Positions 1 through 8,982 of a DNA stretch of 64,000 nt are shown one piece after another. The notes under the pieces are model-generated. The model was not told the origin of the DNA. It searched no databases and saw nothing but the letters and a program-made list of their open reading frames with translations. Each line of letters opens with the position of its first letter. Within the stretch, counting starts at the first letter, position 1. Source of the DNA: Bacteroidota bacterium (GTDB taxonomy: Bacteria; Bacteroidota; Bacteroidia; Chitinophagales; Saprospiraceae); contig JAIUPL010000012.1 of the NCBI GenBank assembly GCA_020160935.1, positions 62,001 through 126,000 of the forward strand, read 5' to 3'. The translations under genes and the position numbers were made by a program.

Positions 1-612
1 GAATATCCGATGATTTTGCGGCAGGACGTAGGTATTATCCTCAGCAAATTCCACGCTGGCGGGAATGCACTGATCTGTACCTGGTGGGCATTTGCAATGG
101 TCGGGTTGCCACTTCTTCCTGCTTATGTACTGATTGGCCAATTGCTGGAAAAACAGGTTCCCTACGTGCGCTGGGCCACGAATATCGGCGTCATTAGCCT
201 CATCGTTCAAATGCTCGGATTACTGCGCTGGACATTTGTAGTGCCGGTGCTGGCCCAAAATTACCTCACAGGCAATGACATGACTAAAGAAGCAGCCAAA
301 ACTGCCTTTCAGGTGATACACCAGTATGGAGGTGTTGTGTTGGGCGAACACGTGGGCCAGTTGTTTACCATTATCTGGACCGTTATGATTTGCCTGGCGC
401 TGGAACGCCTCCGGATCATGCCCAAATGGCTGACACGGTTCGGGTTTGTTGCCTCTGCCATTTACCTGCTGGCGCAAACGGAACTTTTTGCTACTGTAAT
501 GCCCGCAATGCCGGTGGTGGATATGGCAGGATTTATTGGAAGCACGTTGTGGCTGATCTGGTTGATCGTGTTGGGGGTGAAATTTTTGCAAAGGGGGCGC
601 AAGAGCAAGTAA
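1..612 (+). CDS. DUF4386 family membrane protein, 5' end outside the window
   Basis: The frame is open to the first base of the window (E-Y-P before the methionine at position 10), and DUF4386 proteins normally have a YP-x-ILR type segment inside the N-terminal region, so the true start probably lies upstream. The visible 200+ residues carry several hydrophobic segments of membrane-helix length, one after the phrase AGGNALICTWW and the last near the C-terminus before a basic tail (QRGRKSK). The family consists of small integral membrane proteins of unknown function, usually about 220-240 aa, so little is missing. It is followed by 62 bases and then the hsdR stump, which suggests that a junction or deletion separates it from the defence operon. 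The family call is from overall resemblance and is moderately sure. Confidence 0.7.
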   Translation, partial: EYPMILRQDVGIILSKFHAGGNALICTWWAFAMVGLPLLPAYVLIGQLLEKQVPYVRWATNIGVISLIVQMLGLLRWTFVVPVLAQNYLTGNDMTKEAAKTAFQVIHQYGGVVLGEHVGQLFTIIWTVMICLALERLRIMPKWLTRFGFVASAIYLLAQTELFATVMPAMPVVDMAGFIGSTLWLIWLIVLGVKFLQRGRKSK

Positions 613-674
613 GATCATGCTGGGAATTTGAGTCAAACCCCTATAATTGCAAGGCCAAATAAATACCGAATTGA

Positions 675-812
675 GTCTATAAAGCGAAGATTGAAAAGAA
701 AGACCTGATCAACCCACCTTTCACTCAATTGCACCCGCAAGGAATATTAGGCGTTTTTTCGCCCAAAAAGATCGAAGAAATCATTACGGTGATTCAAAGA
801 GTAGCCGCTTAA
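675..812 (+). pseudogene. 3' stump of a type I restriction subunit gene (hsdR)
   Basis: This is a 45-codon frame bounded upstream by an in-frame TGA (672-674), with no start codon of its own, ending TAA four bases before the next gene. Its translation contains NPPFTQLHPQGILGVF followed by a short amphipathic helix. That resembles the extreme C-terminus of HsdR proteins (EcoEI R_C-type region: a PFT-x-H-x-x-G-x-x-GVF pattern and a final helix). Position agrees, since in related operons hsdR often precedes hsdM. The other ~900 codons are absent and a DUF4386 gene sits where they should be. The alternative is an unrelated short decayed frame. The assignment is by resemblance only and needs a profile search. 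Confidence 0.5.
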
Positions 813-816
813 CAAG

Positions 817-1797
817 ATGAACAAGGCTTTAGACAAAAATTTTTTCGAAAACATTCGATCGCTTTTACTCAAAGCGCAGGAAACCTTAGTAAAACAGGTA
901 AACGCTGTCATGGTGCTTACCTATTTTGAATTGGGAAAACAAATTGTAGAACAGGAGCAAAAAGGAAAAGATTATGCTGATTATGGCACTTTTATTCTTT
1001 CCGAACTTTCCGAAAAACTTACAGCCGAGTTCGGAAAGGGATATTCGAAACGAAACCTGGAACTTATCCGAAAATTTTACCTGACGTTCAAGAATGCGAA
1101 ATCACCGATTTCGCAAAGTTTGAGTTGGACGCATTTTATCCACCTGATGCGCATAGAAAACGAGGATGAACGCAACTACTATCAAACAGAAGCCGAGCAA
1201 AACAACTGGAGCGTAAGAGTACTCGAGCGACAAATCAACTCCGCAGCCTACCATCGTTTGCTGATTTCAAAGGGTATCGAAGGAAAAGATACAGTACATT
1301 TGGCAAACAACCCCCATCCGCTCAACACCCTGAAAGACCCCTACGTATTGGAATTTCTAAATCTGAAAGAGCAGCCTGCTTATTCGGAAACACAACTGGA
1401 ACAAGCCATCATCGATCGCCTGGAACATTTCCTGTTAGAACTCGGCAAGGGTTTTACATTTGTGGGCAGACAGCTGCGTTTTACCTTCGAAGAAGAACAT
1501 TTCAGGGTGGATTTGGTGTTTTACAACCGCCTGCTCCGGTGCTTCGTTTTGATCGACCTCAAAATTGGTAAACTCAAGCACCAGGATTTGGGCCAAATGC
1601 AGATGTATGTAAACTACTACGACCGATTTGTCAAAACCGATGAGGAATTGCCTACCATCGGCATTATTCTCTGCAAGGATAAAAAAGACGCCATGGTAGA
1701 AATCACCTTGCCCAAAGACAATAAACAGATATTTGCCAGCAAGTACCTGTTGTACCTTCCCAATAAAGAAGAATTACTGAAACTCATTGAAGAATAG
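817..1797 (+). CDS. YhcG/DUF1016 family PD-(D/E)XK nuclease
   Basis: This 326-residue protein has the family's two-part layout: an N-terminal helical DUF1016 domain (about residues 8-150, with LGKQIVE and GKGYSKRNLELIRKFY) and a C-terminal PD-(D/E)XK nuclease domain (about 170-320). Catalytic candidates are D232 in FRVDLVFYN and the D247-L-K249 element in FVLIDLKIGKLK, followed by the family helix GQMQMYVNYYD. Length is normal. The family is recurrent in defence islands and next to type I restriction-modification genes. The stop is 3 bases before hsdM, so it is part of the same operon. Its exact role is not established; with hsdR missing it is one of two nucleases that could supply cleavage, which is inference. 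Confidence 0.88.
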   Translation: MNKALDKNFFENIRSLLLKAQETLVKQVNAVMVLTYFELGKQIVEQEQKGKDYADYGTFILSELSEKLTAEFGKGYSKRNLELIRKFYLTFKNAKSPISQSLSWTHFIHLMRIENEDERNYYQTEAEQNNWSVRVLERQINSAAYHRLLISKGIEGKDTVHLANNPHPLNTLKDPYVLEFLNLKEQPAYSETQLEQAIIDRLEHFLLELGKGFTFVGRQLRFTFEEEHFRVDLVFYNRLLRCFVLIDLKIGKLKHQDLGQMQMYVNYYDRFVKTDEELPTIGIILCKDKKDAMVEITLPKDNKQIFASKYLLYLPNKEELLKLIEE

Positions 1798-1800
1798 AAG

Positions 1801-3414
1801 ATGCTTTCAAACGATTTAAAATCAAAAATCAATAAACTTTGGGACAAGTTCTGGAGCAGAGGAATTACCAATCCCATCACGGCTATCGAGCAAATCTCGT
1901 ATTTGCTGTTTATGCGTAGAATTGATGATGCAGACCTGGATGCGCAAACGAAAGCGTCTTTTGCTGGAGTTGAGTATAAAACAATTTTTAGCCGACCCAA
2001 ATTGGACGAAAAAGGTAATCCGGTTAAGGATAAGGACAATCTGCCCATTTACGAAAATGCAGACGACTGCCGGTGGTCGTATTTTTCGCAATTGGACCCC
2101 GACTCTATGCTGGAACTGGTTTCTAAAAAAGCCTTTCCTTTTATCAAAAACCTGAATGACCCGACACAGCCATATACAAGGCACATGGACAACGCCATTT
2201 TCATCATCAACAACGCGGCCTTATTGGATGAGGCCGTAAAAGCCATTGATGAAATTTTTGAAGATATCAAAAAACAACAAGACGCGGGCCAGCAGTTTCA
2301 GGATACTCAGGGCGATGTGTATGAATACCTCATCAATGAAATCGGCTCCTCCGGCAAAAACGGACAATTCCGGACGCCGAGGCACCTTATTCAGTTGATG
2401 TGCGAACTGGTGGACCCCGACTGGACCGACAAAATTTGCGACCCTGCCTGCGGCACGGGCGGTTTTTTGGTAGGCGCTTACCAGCACATTCTCACCAAAT
2501 ACACCAGGGCCGAAGAAATTACCGAAGATGAAAACGGCCTGAAACGTTTTAAAAAATATGGCGGCGACAAAATCACCAAACAGGAGGTTTGGGACAACCT
2601 GAACGAAAAAACATTTTTCGGTTTCGATATTGACCAAACCATGGTGCGTATCGGTTTAATGAACCTGATGTTGCATGGGATCAAAATTCCGCAGATCGAA
2701 AACGTCGATACGCTTTCCAAAAGATACGATCAGCAATATCAGGATGGCGAATATTCGGTGGTGATGGCCAACCCGCCTTTCACCGGCCGAATCGACAAAG
2801 GCGGCATGAGCGACCAACTCAAAATAGATGGCACACAAAGCGAATTGCTCTTCCTGATCCGTATTTCCAAAATGCTGCGCCCGGGTGGCAGAGCCGCCGT
2901 GATCATCCCTGAAGGCGTATTGTTTGGCGGCAGCAAAAACCAACGGCAAACCCGGGAAATTTTGCTGAAAGACACTCAGTTGGAAGCCGTTATTTCCTTG
3001 CCCAGCGGCGCATTCAAACCCTATACCGGCGTTAAAACTGCTATTTTGCTGTTTACCAAGGCAGAAGAAGATAGCCAGACGTGGCATACCGAAAAAGTTT
3101 GGTTTTATGAATTGAAAAATGACGGCTACAGCCTCGACGACAACCGCAGAAAATTGGCCGAAAACCCGCTGCCAGTAGCCGTGAATGCTTACAAAACCCG
3201 CACTACCTCAACGCCCATTGAAAGAACCAATCACTTCTACGTACCCCTTGCCGAAATACAGGAAAACGGCCTCGACCTGAGCTACAATCGATATAAAAAG
3301 TTTGAATATGAAGAGCAAACCTACGAACCACCGCAGAAAATACTGGAAGCATTGTTCGCTTTGGAGGAAGAGATTCAAAAGGATATGTTAGAACTAAAAA
3401 ATTTGATTGGATGA
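1801..3414 (+). CDS. hsdM: Type I restriction-modification DNA methyltransferase subunit
   Basis: This 537-aa N6-adenine methyltransferase has the usual HsdM layout. An N-terminal helical HsdM_N domain (about 1-150, starting SKINKLWDKFW) precedes the Rossmann methyltransferase domain. The SAM-binding motif I is DPACGTGGF at residues 214-222 and the catalytic motif IV is NPPF at 324-327. The entry segment SSGKNGQFRTPRHLIQLM at about 183-200 is also typical. It should form an M2S complex with the next gene product and methylate adenines at the bipartite site set by HsdS. The stop overlaps the hsdS start (ATGA), indicating translational coupling. It appears complete, with no frameshift. Confidence 0.95.
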   Translation: MLSNDLKSKINKLWDKFWSRGITNPITAIEQISYLLFMRRIDDADLDAQTKASFAGVEYKTIFSRPKLDEKGNPVKDKDNLPIYENADDCRWSYFSQLDPDSMLELVSKKAFPFIKNLNDPTQPYTRHMDNAIFIINNAALLDEAVKAIDEIFEDIKKQQDAGQQFQDTQGDVYEYLINEIGSSGKNGQFRTPRHLIQLMCELVDPDWTDKICDPACGTGGFLVGAYQHILTKYTRAEEITEDENGLKRFKKYGGDKITKQEVWDNLNEKTFFGFDIDQTMVRIGLMNLMLHGIKIPQIENVDTLSKRYDQQYQDGEYSVVMANPPFTGRIDKGGMSDQLKIDGTQSELLFLIRISKMLRPGGRAAVIIPEGVLFGGSKNQRQTREILLKDTQLEAVISLPSGAFKPYTGVKTAILLFTKAEEDSQTWHTEKVWFYELKNDGYSLDDNRRKLAENPLPVAVNAYKTRTTSTPIERTNHFYVPLAEIQENGLDLSYNRYKKFEYEEQTYEPPQKILEALFALEEEIQKDMLELKNLIG

Positions 3415-4868
3415 TGGAGAAAGTACACCTTAAAACTATCGCTACTCAAGTTAGAGGAGTTTCTTATAAGCCTGAAGATTTGGGTAAAGAGTATATAGAT
3501 GGTTTTGTTCCCTTACTTAGAGCTGGCAATATTGGATATTCAACTGTTTCAAACTTAGATGACTTAGTTTATGTCTCTGAAAAAAATGTTTCAAAGCATC
3601 AGTATCTACAACGTGGGGATATCTTAATAGCCGCATCAAGCGGGAGCATAGATATTGTAGGCAAATCAGTTTATATAGAAGAAAGTCAAGGCTTTACATT
3701 CGGGGCTTTCTGCAAAGTTGTAAGGCCAAAGAAGGAGTTGGTAAACCCGAAGTATGTGAGTTTTTACTTCCAGACAGATTATTACAGAAAAAAAATTAGC
3801 AATTTAGCCCAAGGAGCCAATATCAATAATCTCAAGAATGAGCATATTGACAATTTAGAAATCCCTCTTCCCGACCTCGAAACCCAAAACAAAATCGTAG
3901 CCATCTTGGACAAGGCCAAAGCCATTGTGAATAAGCGGGAGGAGACGATCAGGAAGTATGATGAGTTGTTGAGGGCGGTATTTTTGGATATGTTTGGGGA
4001 TCCGGTGAGGAATGAGAAGGGCTGGGAGAAAATTTCTTTAGGGGAACTAGGTCTGGGCGATTGGAAATCTGGTGGTACACCTATAAGATCAAATCGAGAT
4101 TTTTTCGCTGGTCAAATTCCTTGGGTTACATCTGGAGAGTTAAACGACTTATATATTTCATCAACCAAAGAAAAGATTTCACAGGAAGCAGTTGAACAAT
4201 CAAATGCAAAACTAATCCCAGAGAACAGTCTTTTAATTGGAATGTATGATACAGCAGCATTAAAATCTAGTATCAATACTATTCCGCTTACTTGTAATCA
4301 GGCCATCGCATATTCTCAAATAGACGAACAAATATGTAAAATTCTATATGTTCACACTGCTATACAAATTGGAAAAGATTATTTTAAAAGTAATCAGAGA
4401 GGCGTCCGTCAGCAAAATTTAAATTTGTCAATGATAAAAAAAATCACCTTCCCCAAACCGCCTATTGCATTACAAGAAATGTTTGTGGACAGGTTCAATT
4501 TTATACTTAGTGCCAAAAATAAAATAAAAAAATTTAGAGACCAATCTCAAAATTTACTCAAAAGCCTCACTCAGCAAGTCTTTTCAGAACGCATTACCTT
4601 TGATGTTGACATCGAACTTGAAGCACTAATAAACGCCATTGATTTGGATAAAAACGATGAGGCAAATGAAATTGATTCTGTTATAAACGACCTCACTTTT
4701 GTTCAGCGGTTAATTGACCGATTAGCCGAGCAACAATTTGAAGATAAAGACCAATATGCCAAAGCAAAATATATATTATTCAGGATGTTAAAAGAGGAGA
4801 AAGACTTGGCAAAGCAGGTTTTTAGGGACAATAAGATACATTTAACTTTACAGAATGAAACTACTTAA
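3411..4868 (+). CDS. hsdS: Type I restriction-modification specificity subunit
   Basis: HsdS layout: target recognition domain 1 (about 1-155), a central conserved helix (LPDLETQNKIVAILDKAKAI near 160-180) ending in FLDMFGDPVRNEKGWE, TRD2 (about 205-350), and a second conserved helix with LQEMFVDRF. It sets the DNA site for HsdM. The TRD segments are visibly richer in A/T than hsdM and than the central helix, the usual mark of TRD exchange. At 485 aa it is about 80 residues longer than typical; the extra C-terminal part (after SLTQQVF) is charged and helical, with no domain that I recognise. It overlaps the following ATPase gene by 14 bases. Confidence 0.93.
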   Translation: MMEKVHLKTIATQVRGVSYKPEDLGKEYIDGFVPLLRAGNIGYSTVSNLDDLVYVSEKNVSKHQYLQRGDILIAASSGSIDIVGKSVYIEESQGFTFGAFCKVVRPKKELVNPKYVSFYFQTDYYRKKISNLAQGANINNLKNEHIDNLEIPLPDLETQNKIVAILDKAKAIVNKREETIRKYDELLRAVFLDMFGDPVRNEKGWEKISLGELGLGDWKSGGTPIRSNRDFFAGQIPWVTSGELNDLYISSTKEKISQEAVEQSNAKLIPENSLLIGMYDTAALKSSINTIPLTCNQAIAYSQIDEQICKILYVHTAIQIGKDYFKSNQRGVRQQNLNLSMIKKITFPKPPIALQEMFVDRFNFILSAKNKIKKFRDQSQNLLKSLTQQVFSERITFDVDIELEALINAIDLDKNDEANEIDSVINDLTFVQRLIDRLAEQQFEDKDQYAKAKYILFRMLKEEKDLAKQVFRDNKIHLTLQNETT

Positions 4869-6591
4869 ACTCAAAATAGAAACCAACGAAGGATTCCGAA
4901 GCCTGCAAAAAGGTTTTGAAATCAACTTCCACACTTTGGCGGACGCCAAAGCGATGGGGCAGTTTCGTCCGTTCTGTTTTGCGGGTTTGAATGGCAGTGG
5001 GAAGAGCAATGTATTGGAAGCGCTGGCCAATATTTTTTATCATCTGGAAGTTTGTGTAGCGCGTTATCTCCCGGAAAGTATCAGAGACCCGAAGAACTTT
5101 CAGAGAAATAAATGTACGCCAGACGCTTTTACCCTGGAGTATTTGATCCCCGAAAAAGATACCAAGCCTGATAAGATAGAACAATTTATTAAAGTAACAA
5201 TATCCAAAAAAGAGGCTGAAGAACCCCGCATGACGATTCAGTTGTATCCATTTGATGAAACTACGGCCATCAATGAGATACCATTACTGCCAATCAAAGG
5301 AAGCGAGCAAAGCGCCCCGGGCAAAAGTTTTTTACCCGACCATATCATCGGCTACTCCTCAGGAGAAAACGAAATTTTGAGTTTGCCTTTTATCAAAAGC
5401 CGTCTGATCCATCTGGATGAATACCGCCAGGCGGCAAGAGACAATCACAACAATTTCGAGGAATCGGAAAACAGTCTGATTTATATCGACAACAATATGA
5501 GTCAGGCAGTACTGCTAGCTTGTTTGCTTTTTGAAACCGAGGAAACGCTTGCCCCATTGAGGCAGGTAGACAATACCGGAATCCTGGGTTTGAGGAGTTT
5601 TCGAATGCATATCAATCTGCACAATTTTGACCCTATAGACGAACAAAAAAGTATTCCAATTCATTGGCTTATTGAACACAATCAATTGGCGAAACTAAAA
5701 AAATGCGCCACTTCCTGGTTTTTAGATCAAAAGGCCCAAACGTTGTGGCTTGACTTTTATGTGAATGAAGCCACCAAAACTGCGTTTAAGGCGCATTTCC
5801 ATTCTGGTCTGGAATGTTTTCAATTTTTCAGGTTGCTCTATGAACTGAACAATCATTTTGTGGATGATGATTCTAAAAGAGAGGTGTATCGTTCCAAGGG
5901 GGTTTACACAGATGGGAAACTTCCAATAGGTAACCCCAGGCAAGATTTTTTTCATTTCTTAGATTTTTATATCACCAAAGAAATCAGAGGAACCAGAGAA
6001 CAAAAAGACCTGCTTTTGAGGAGTTTTTCAGATGGAGAACATCAGTTTATTCATACTATGGGAATTTGTTTGCTGCTGCAAAACAAACGCTCCATACTAT
6101 TACTTGACGAACCCGAGACGCATTTCAATCCGAGTTGGAGGGCGCGTTTCATCAAAATTCTGAATGATAGTATTACGGCCAGCGCTTCTAAAGAGATGTC
6201 GGATAGTGCACACAATGTTCATTTTTTGAAAGATATTCTGCTTACTTCTCATTCGCCTTTCATCATTTCGGATTGTTTGCCGGATAATGTGGTGCTTTTT
6301 GAGAAGGATGGGAAAGGAGAGACGACGGCGAAGAAGGTTTCTGAATCGGAAAATGCTTTCAATACTTATGGAACATCCGTTGAATTTATTTTGGACAAGT
6401 TATTCAACTATAGACAATCTATTGGTGATTTATCCTTTTCCGAATTAGGAGGAATCGATTTTTCGAATCTCGATTCACCAGAAAAAGTCGAGAGGGAAAA
6501 ACAGAAGTTGAGGAAACTGGGAGAATCCTTTGAAAAAGACATGGTTTTAGCCCGCTTAAATAGAATTTTATTAGATCAAAAAGATGCTTAG
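4855..6591 (+). CDS. Restriction system-associated AAA-type ATPase
   Basis: This 578-aa SMC/OLD-like ABC-class ATPase has Walker A GLNGSGKS at 44-51, a signature-like LRSFSDGEHQF at 388-398, Walker B LLLDEPETH at 415-423, and the H-loop TSHSP at 464-468. The long middle (about 100-380) carries no domain I recognise. It matches the family known as restriction system-associated AAA ATPase, found with variant type I loci. It starts inside hsdS and ends overlapping the HNH gene by 8 bases, so hsdS, ATPase and nuclease are translationally coupled. An ATPase followed by an HNH protein is also the layout of Septu (PtuA/PtuB), and a functional parallel is plausible but unproven. Confidence 0.88.
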   Translation: MKLLKLKIETNEGFRSLQKGFEINFHTLADAKAMGQFRPFCFAGLNGSGKSNVLEALANIFYHLEVCVARYLPESIRDPKNFQRNKCTPDAFTLEYLIPEKDTKPDKIEQFIKVTISKKEAEEPRMTIQLYPFDETTAINEIPLLPIKGSEQSAPGKSFLPDHIIGYSSGENEILSLPFIKSRLIHLDEYRQAARDNHNNFEESENSLIYIDNNMSQAVLLACLLFETEETLAPLRQVDNTGILGLRSFRMHINLHNFDPIDEQKSIPIHWLIEHNQLAKLKKCATSWFLDQKAQTLWLDFYVNEATKTAFKAHFHSGLECFQFFRLLYELNNHFVDDDSKREVYRSKGVYTDGKLPIGNPRQDFFHFLDFYITKEIRGTREQKDLLLRSFSDGEHQFIHTMGICLLLQNKRSILLLDEPETHFNPSWRARFIKILNDSITASASKEMSDSAHNVHFLKDILLTSHSPFIISDCLPDNVVLFEKDGKGETTAKKVSESENAFNTYGTSVEFILDKLFNYRQSIGDLSFSELGGIDFSNLDSPEKVEREKQKLRKLGESFEKDMVLARLNRILLDQKDA

Positions 6592-7600
6592 AACTTATTC
6601 TCCTATAGTACACCCAATTTCGACACTGCATGAAATGCTGGAGTATCTAATTTGCGAAGTTTGGTGCAAAGCAGATAAAATAAATAACTGTATTGATTTA
6701 TTACATAGTGATTTCAAGAAAATATATGAGTGTCTGGATTGGCTAAAATCAGATGTGGATGATATTTTTGAACACAGCCGAGCGCTTGAAACCCATGAGC
6801 GTCAAAGTATTATTGACGCCTTTAAAAGCAATAATCAAATTGAAAATTTGTGCAATGGGGTAGTTAAACCCATAGAATTGACTTCACTTCCTTCTGTTGT
6901 TGAGATGAAAATGAAGCCGTTACTCGAAGTTTTTTATAGTCGATTACTAGATATTAAGAAGGTTCCTGGAGAAAAGTTGGACTATTACAAGCAGTTAGTA
7001 AAATTGAATAATTTTAAGACATGCCCAGTTTGTGGACTGGCCAATATTGAAACTCCTGAAAGTAGATATATTGAGGATTATGACCACTTTCTACCTAAAG
7101 CCTATTATCCTTTTGCTGCTGTAAACTTCAAGAATCTGGTTCCAACCTGTGACAAGTGCAATAAAAAACACAAAGGTGGCAAAAAGCCATTAGATAAAAA
7201 TGGAAAAGCATATTACCCTTTTGAATCAGGGCGGCCACCAATTAATATTAAAATTACACTTAAATTTATTGACTTTGATAGTGATCAAAAGTTAACGCAA
7301 ATGCCTAAATTCCAATTTTCGGGCGATGCAGATAAAAATGAAACCTGGAATTGGTTATACAATATCGAATCTCGTTACACGGATGAGTTCAAGAGATTTT
7401 CCTACAGTTGGTTAAGAAATTTGAAAAAAGAAATTGAGTTCAATGAATCTAAATCGGCAGAGCAATATATTGATTTCAAGATTGCCAATTATAAGGAAGA
7501 TGAGTTTGACGAGATGAAATTTTTGAAAATTGCATTACTCGAAGAAGTCAAAACAAAACAGGAGTGGATGGAAGTATACTCACAAAAAGTCTCACTTTAA
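6584..7600 (+). CDS. HNH-type nuclease partner of the AAA ATPase
   Basis: The 338-residue protein has a helical N-terminal half with no recognisable domain and a zinc-stabilised HNH core in the middle. C147-x-x-C150 (CPVCG) and C189-x-x-C192 (CDKCNKKHKG) would bind the structural zinc, D167-H168 in YDHFLPK is the catalytic beta-strand pair, and N184/H196 are candidates for the remaining HNH positions. The arrangement resembles PtuB-type HNH effectors. The gene starts inside the ATPase gene (8-base overlap) and ends the operon. Base composition is more A/T-rich than the housekeeping genes downstream, consistent with horizontal transfer of the defence block. I infer a DNase effector gated by the ATPase; the target is unknown. 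Confidence 0.82.
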   Translation: MLRTYSPIVHPISTLHEMLEYLICEVWCKADKINNCIDLLHSDFKKIYECLDWLKSDVDDIFEHSRALETHERQSIIDAFKSNNQIENLCNGVVKPIELTSLPSVVEMKMKPLLEVFYSRLLDIKKVPGEKLDYYKQLVKLNNFKTCPVCGLANIETPESRYIEDYDHFLPKAYYPFAAVNFKNLVPTCDKCNKKHKGGKKPLDKNGKAYYPFESGRPPINIKITLKFIDFDSDQKLTQMPKFQFSGDADKNETWNWLYNIESRYTDEFKRFSYSWLRNLKKEIEFNESKSAEQYIDFKIANYKEDEFDEMKFLKIALLEEVKTKQEWMEVYSQKVSL

Positions 7601-7774
7601 TATCGAATCATTGAAACTCGTATAGTTGCTAGAGTTGGGTGTTAAATTTTTGCACCGGGCTCAGGGCGCATAACTTCAGCCGTAACGATTGCCCCCCAGG
7701 TACACCTTTTTTATTCATCCAGTCGGGCATCCCCACACCCCAAAGTGGGGAATTTTCATGCATCAACTGACAAA

Positions 7775-8881
7775 ATGAATAAATCACTTCTCCAACGTAC
7801 TGTTTTAATAGGGCTGACCATCGTGCTGGCCGGCGCTATTCTGTATTTCGGCAGGCCGTTTCTGGTGCCCATTGCGCTGGCCGGCCTGTTGTCTATGTTG
7901 TTATTGCCGCTGGCCGGGTGGTTTGAAAAGAAGGGACTCGGGCGGGGGCTCTCTACGGCGCTTTCCGTGCTGGCGCTTGTCGTGGGTATTTTGGGTATGC
8001 TCGCGCTGCTGAGTTGGCAACTTACCAATGTGACGGACGACCTGTCCCAAATAAAAACCATAGCAGCCGAACGCATGGAGCAGTTGCGTCAATATGGGTC
8101 AGATCATTTGGGAATTTCGCGGGAGGAGCAACAGAAAATGATGGAAGAGAACAAGTCTTCCGGTGCGGAAAGTGCTTCCAAAATCGCCGCGGCGATTGTT
8201 TCCGGCTTCATGGGAGGCCTGGTTACATTTATCATCGCGGTGGTGTACATCTTCATGTTCCTGTATTATCGTTCGCATTTCAAGCAGTTTGTTCTTCAAT
8301 TGGTGCCGACAGGCAACAAGGCAGAAGCGACACGTGTAATGGCCGAGGCAAGCCGAATAGCACAAAAATACCTCGGTGGTCTGGGACTGATGATTACCAT
8401 GCTGTGGGTGCTGTATGGAATAGGTTTCAGCATTGTAGGTGTAAAAAACGCCGTATTCTTCGCCATTCTATGCGGGGTGCTGGAAATAATACCGTACGTG
8501 GGCAATCTCACCGGCACCGCCATCACACTGCTGATGACCATGGCTCAAGGCGGCGACACCAGCATGATGCTGGGGGTTGTCATCACCTACGCCCTGGTAC
8601 AGTTTTTTCAAAACAATGTGCTCACACCCCTGATTGTAGGCTCTGAAGTCAATATCAACCCGGTTTTTACGATCATGGCACTGATGGCAGGCGAACTGGT
8701 CTGGGGCGTTCCGGGTATGATTCTCGCTATCCCGATTCTGGGGATTTTGAAAATCATTTTCGATCACGTGGAGGTGCTCAAACCTTTTGGATTTCTTATC
8801 GGGCAGCCCAAACAGTCGGCGGGGGCAAACAAGGAAAAAGGCTTTCTCAGCAAACTGAAAGGTATATTCAAGTCAAAGTAA
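7775..8881 (+). CDS. AI-2E family transporter (PF01594-type permease)
   Basis: This 368-aa polytopic membrane protein begins MNKSLLQRTVLIGL. An upstream in-frame GTG at 7745 would add ten polar residues and I consider it less likely. It shows the family pattern: two N-terminal hydrophobic hairpins (about 8-60), a soluble coiled segment (about 75-125) rich in Q/E/K, then five or more helices including the conserved IPYVGNLTG and the C-terminal GIPGM-like stretch (VWGVPGMILAIPILGILK). Members are described as exporters of AI-2, sodium/proton antiporters or unassigned, so the substrate cannot be inferred. It appears separate from the defence operon, with 174 bases between them. Confidence 0.88.
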   Translation: MNKSLLQRTVLIGLTIVLAGAILYFGRPFLVPIALAGLLSMLLLPLAGWFEKKGLGRGLSTALSVLALVVGILGMLALLSWQLTNVTDDLSQIKTIAAERMEQLRQYGSDHLGISREEQQKMMEENKSSGAESASKIAAAIVSGFMGGLVTFIIAVVYIFMFLYYRSHFKQFVLQLVPTGNKAEATRVMAEASRIAQKYLGGLGLMITMLWVLYGIGFSIVGVKNAVFFAILCGVLEIIPYVGNLTGTAITLLMTMAQGGDTSMMLGVVITYALVQFFQNNVLTPLIVGSEVNINPVFTIMALMAGELVWGVPGMILAIPILGILKIIFDHVEVLKPFGFLIGQPKQSAGANKEKGFLSKLKGIFKSK

Positions 8882-8982
8882 ATAAGTGAGAAGAGAATGG
8901 TTATCTTGCAGCGCAAATAGCCGGCTATTTACAACAAGCCAGGCTGGTGTTCCATTCCTCATGCTTTAAAAACCTTTGCACG

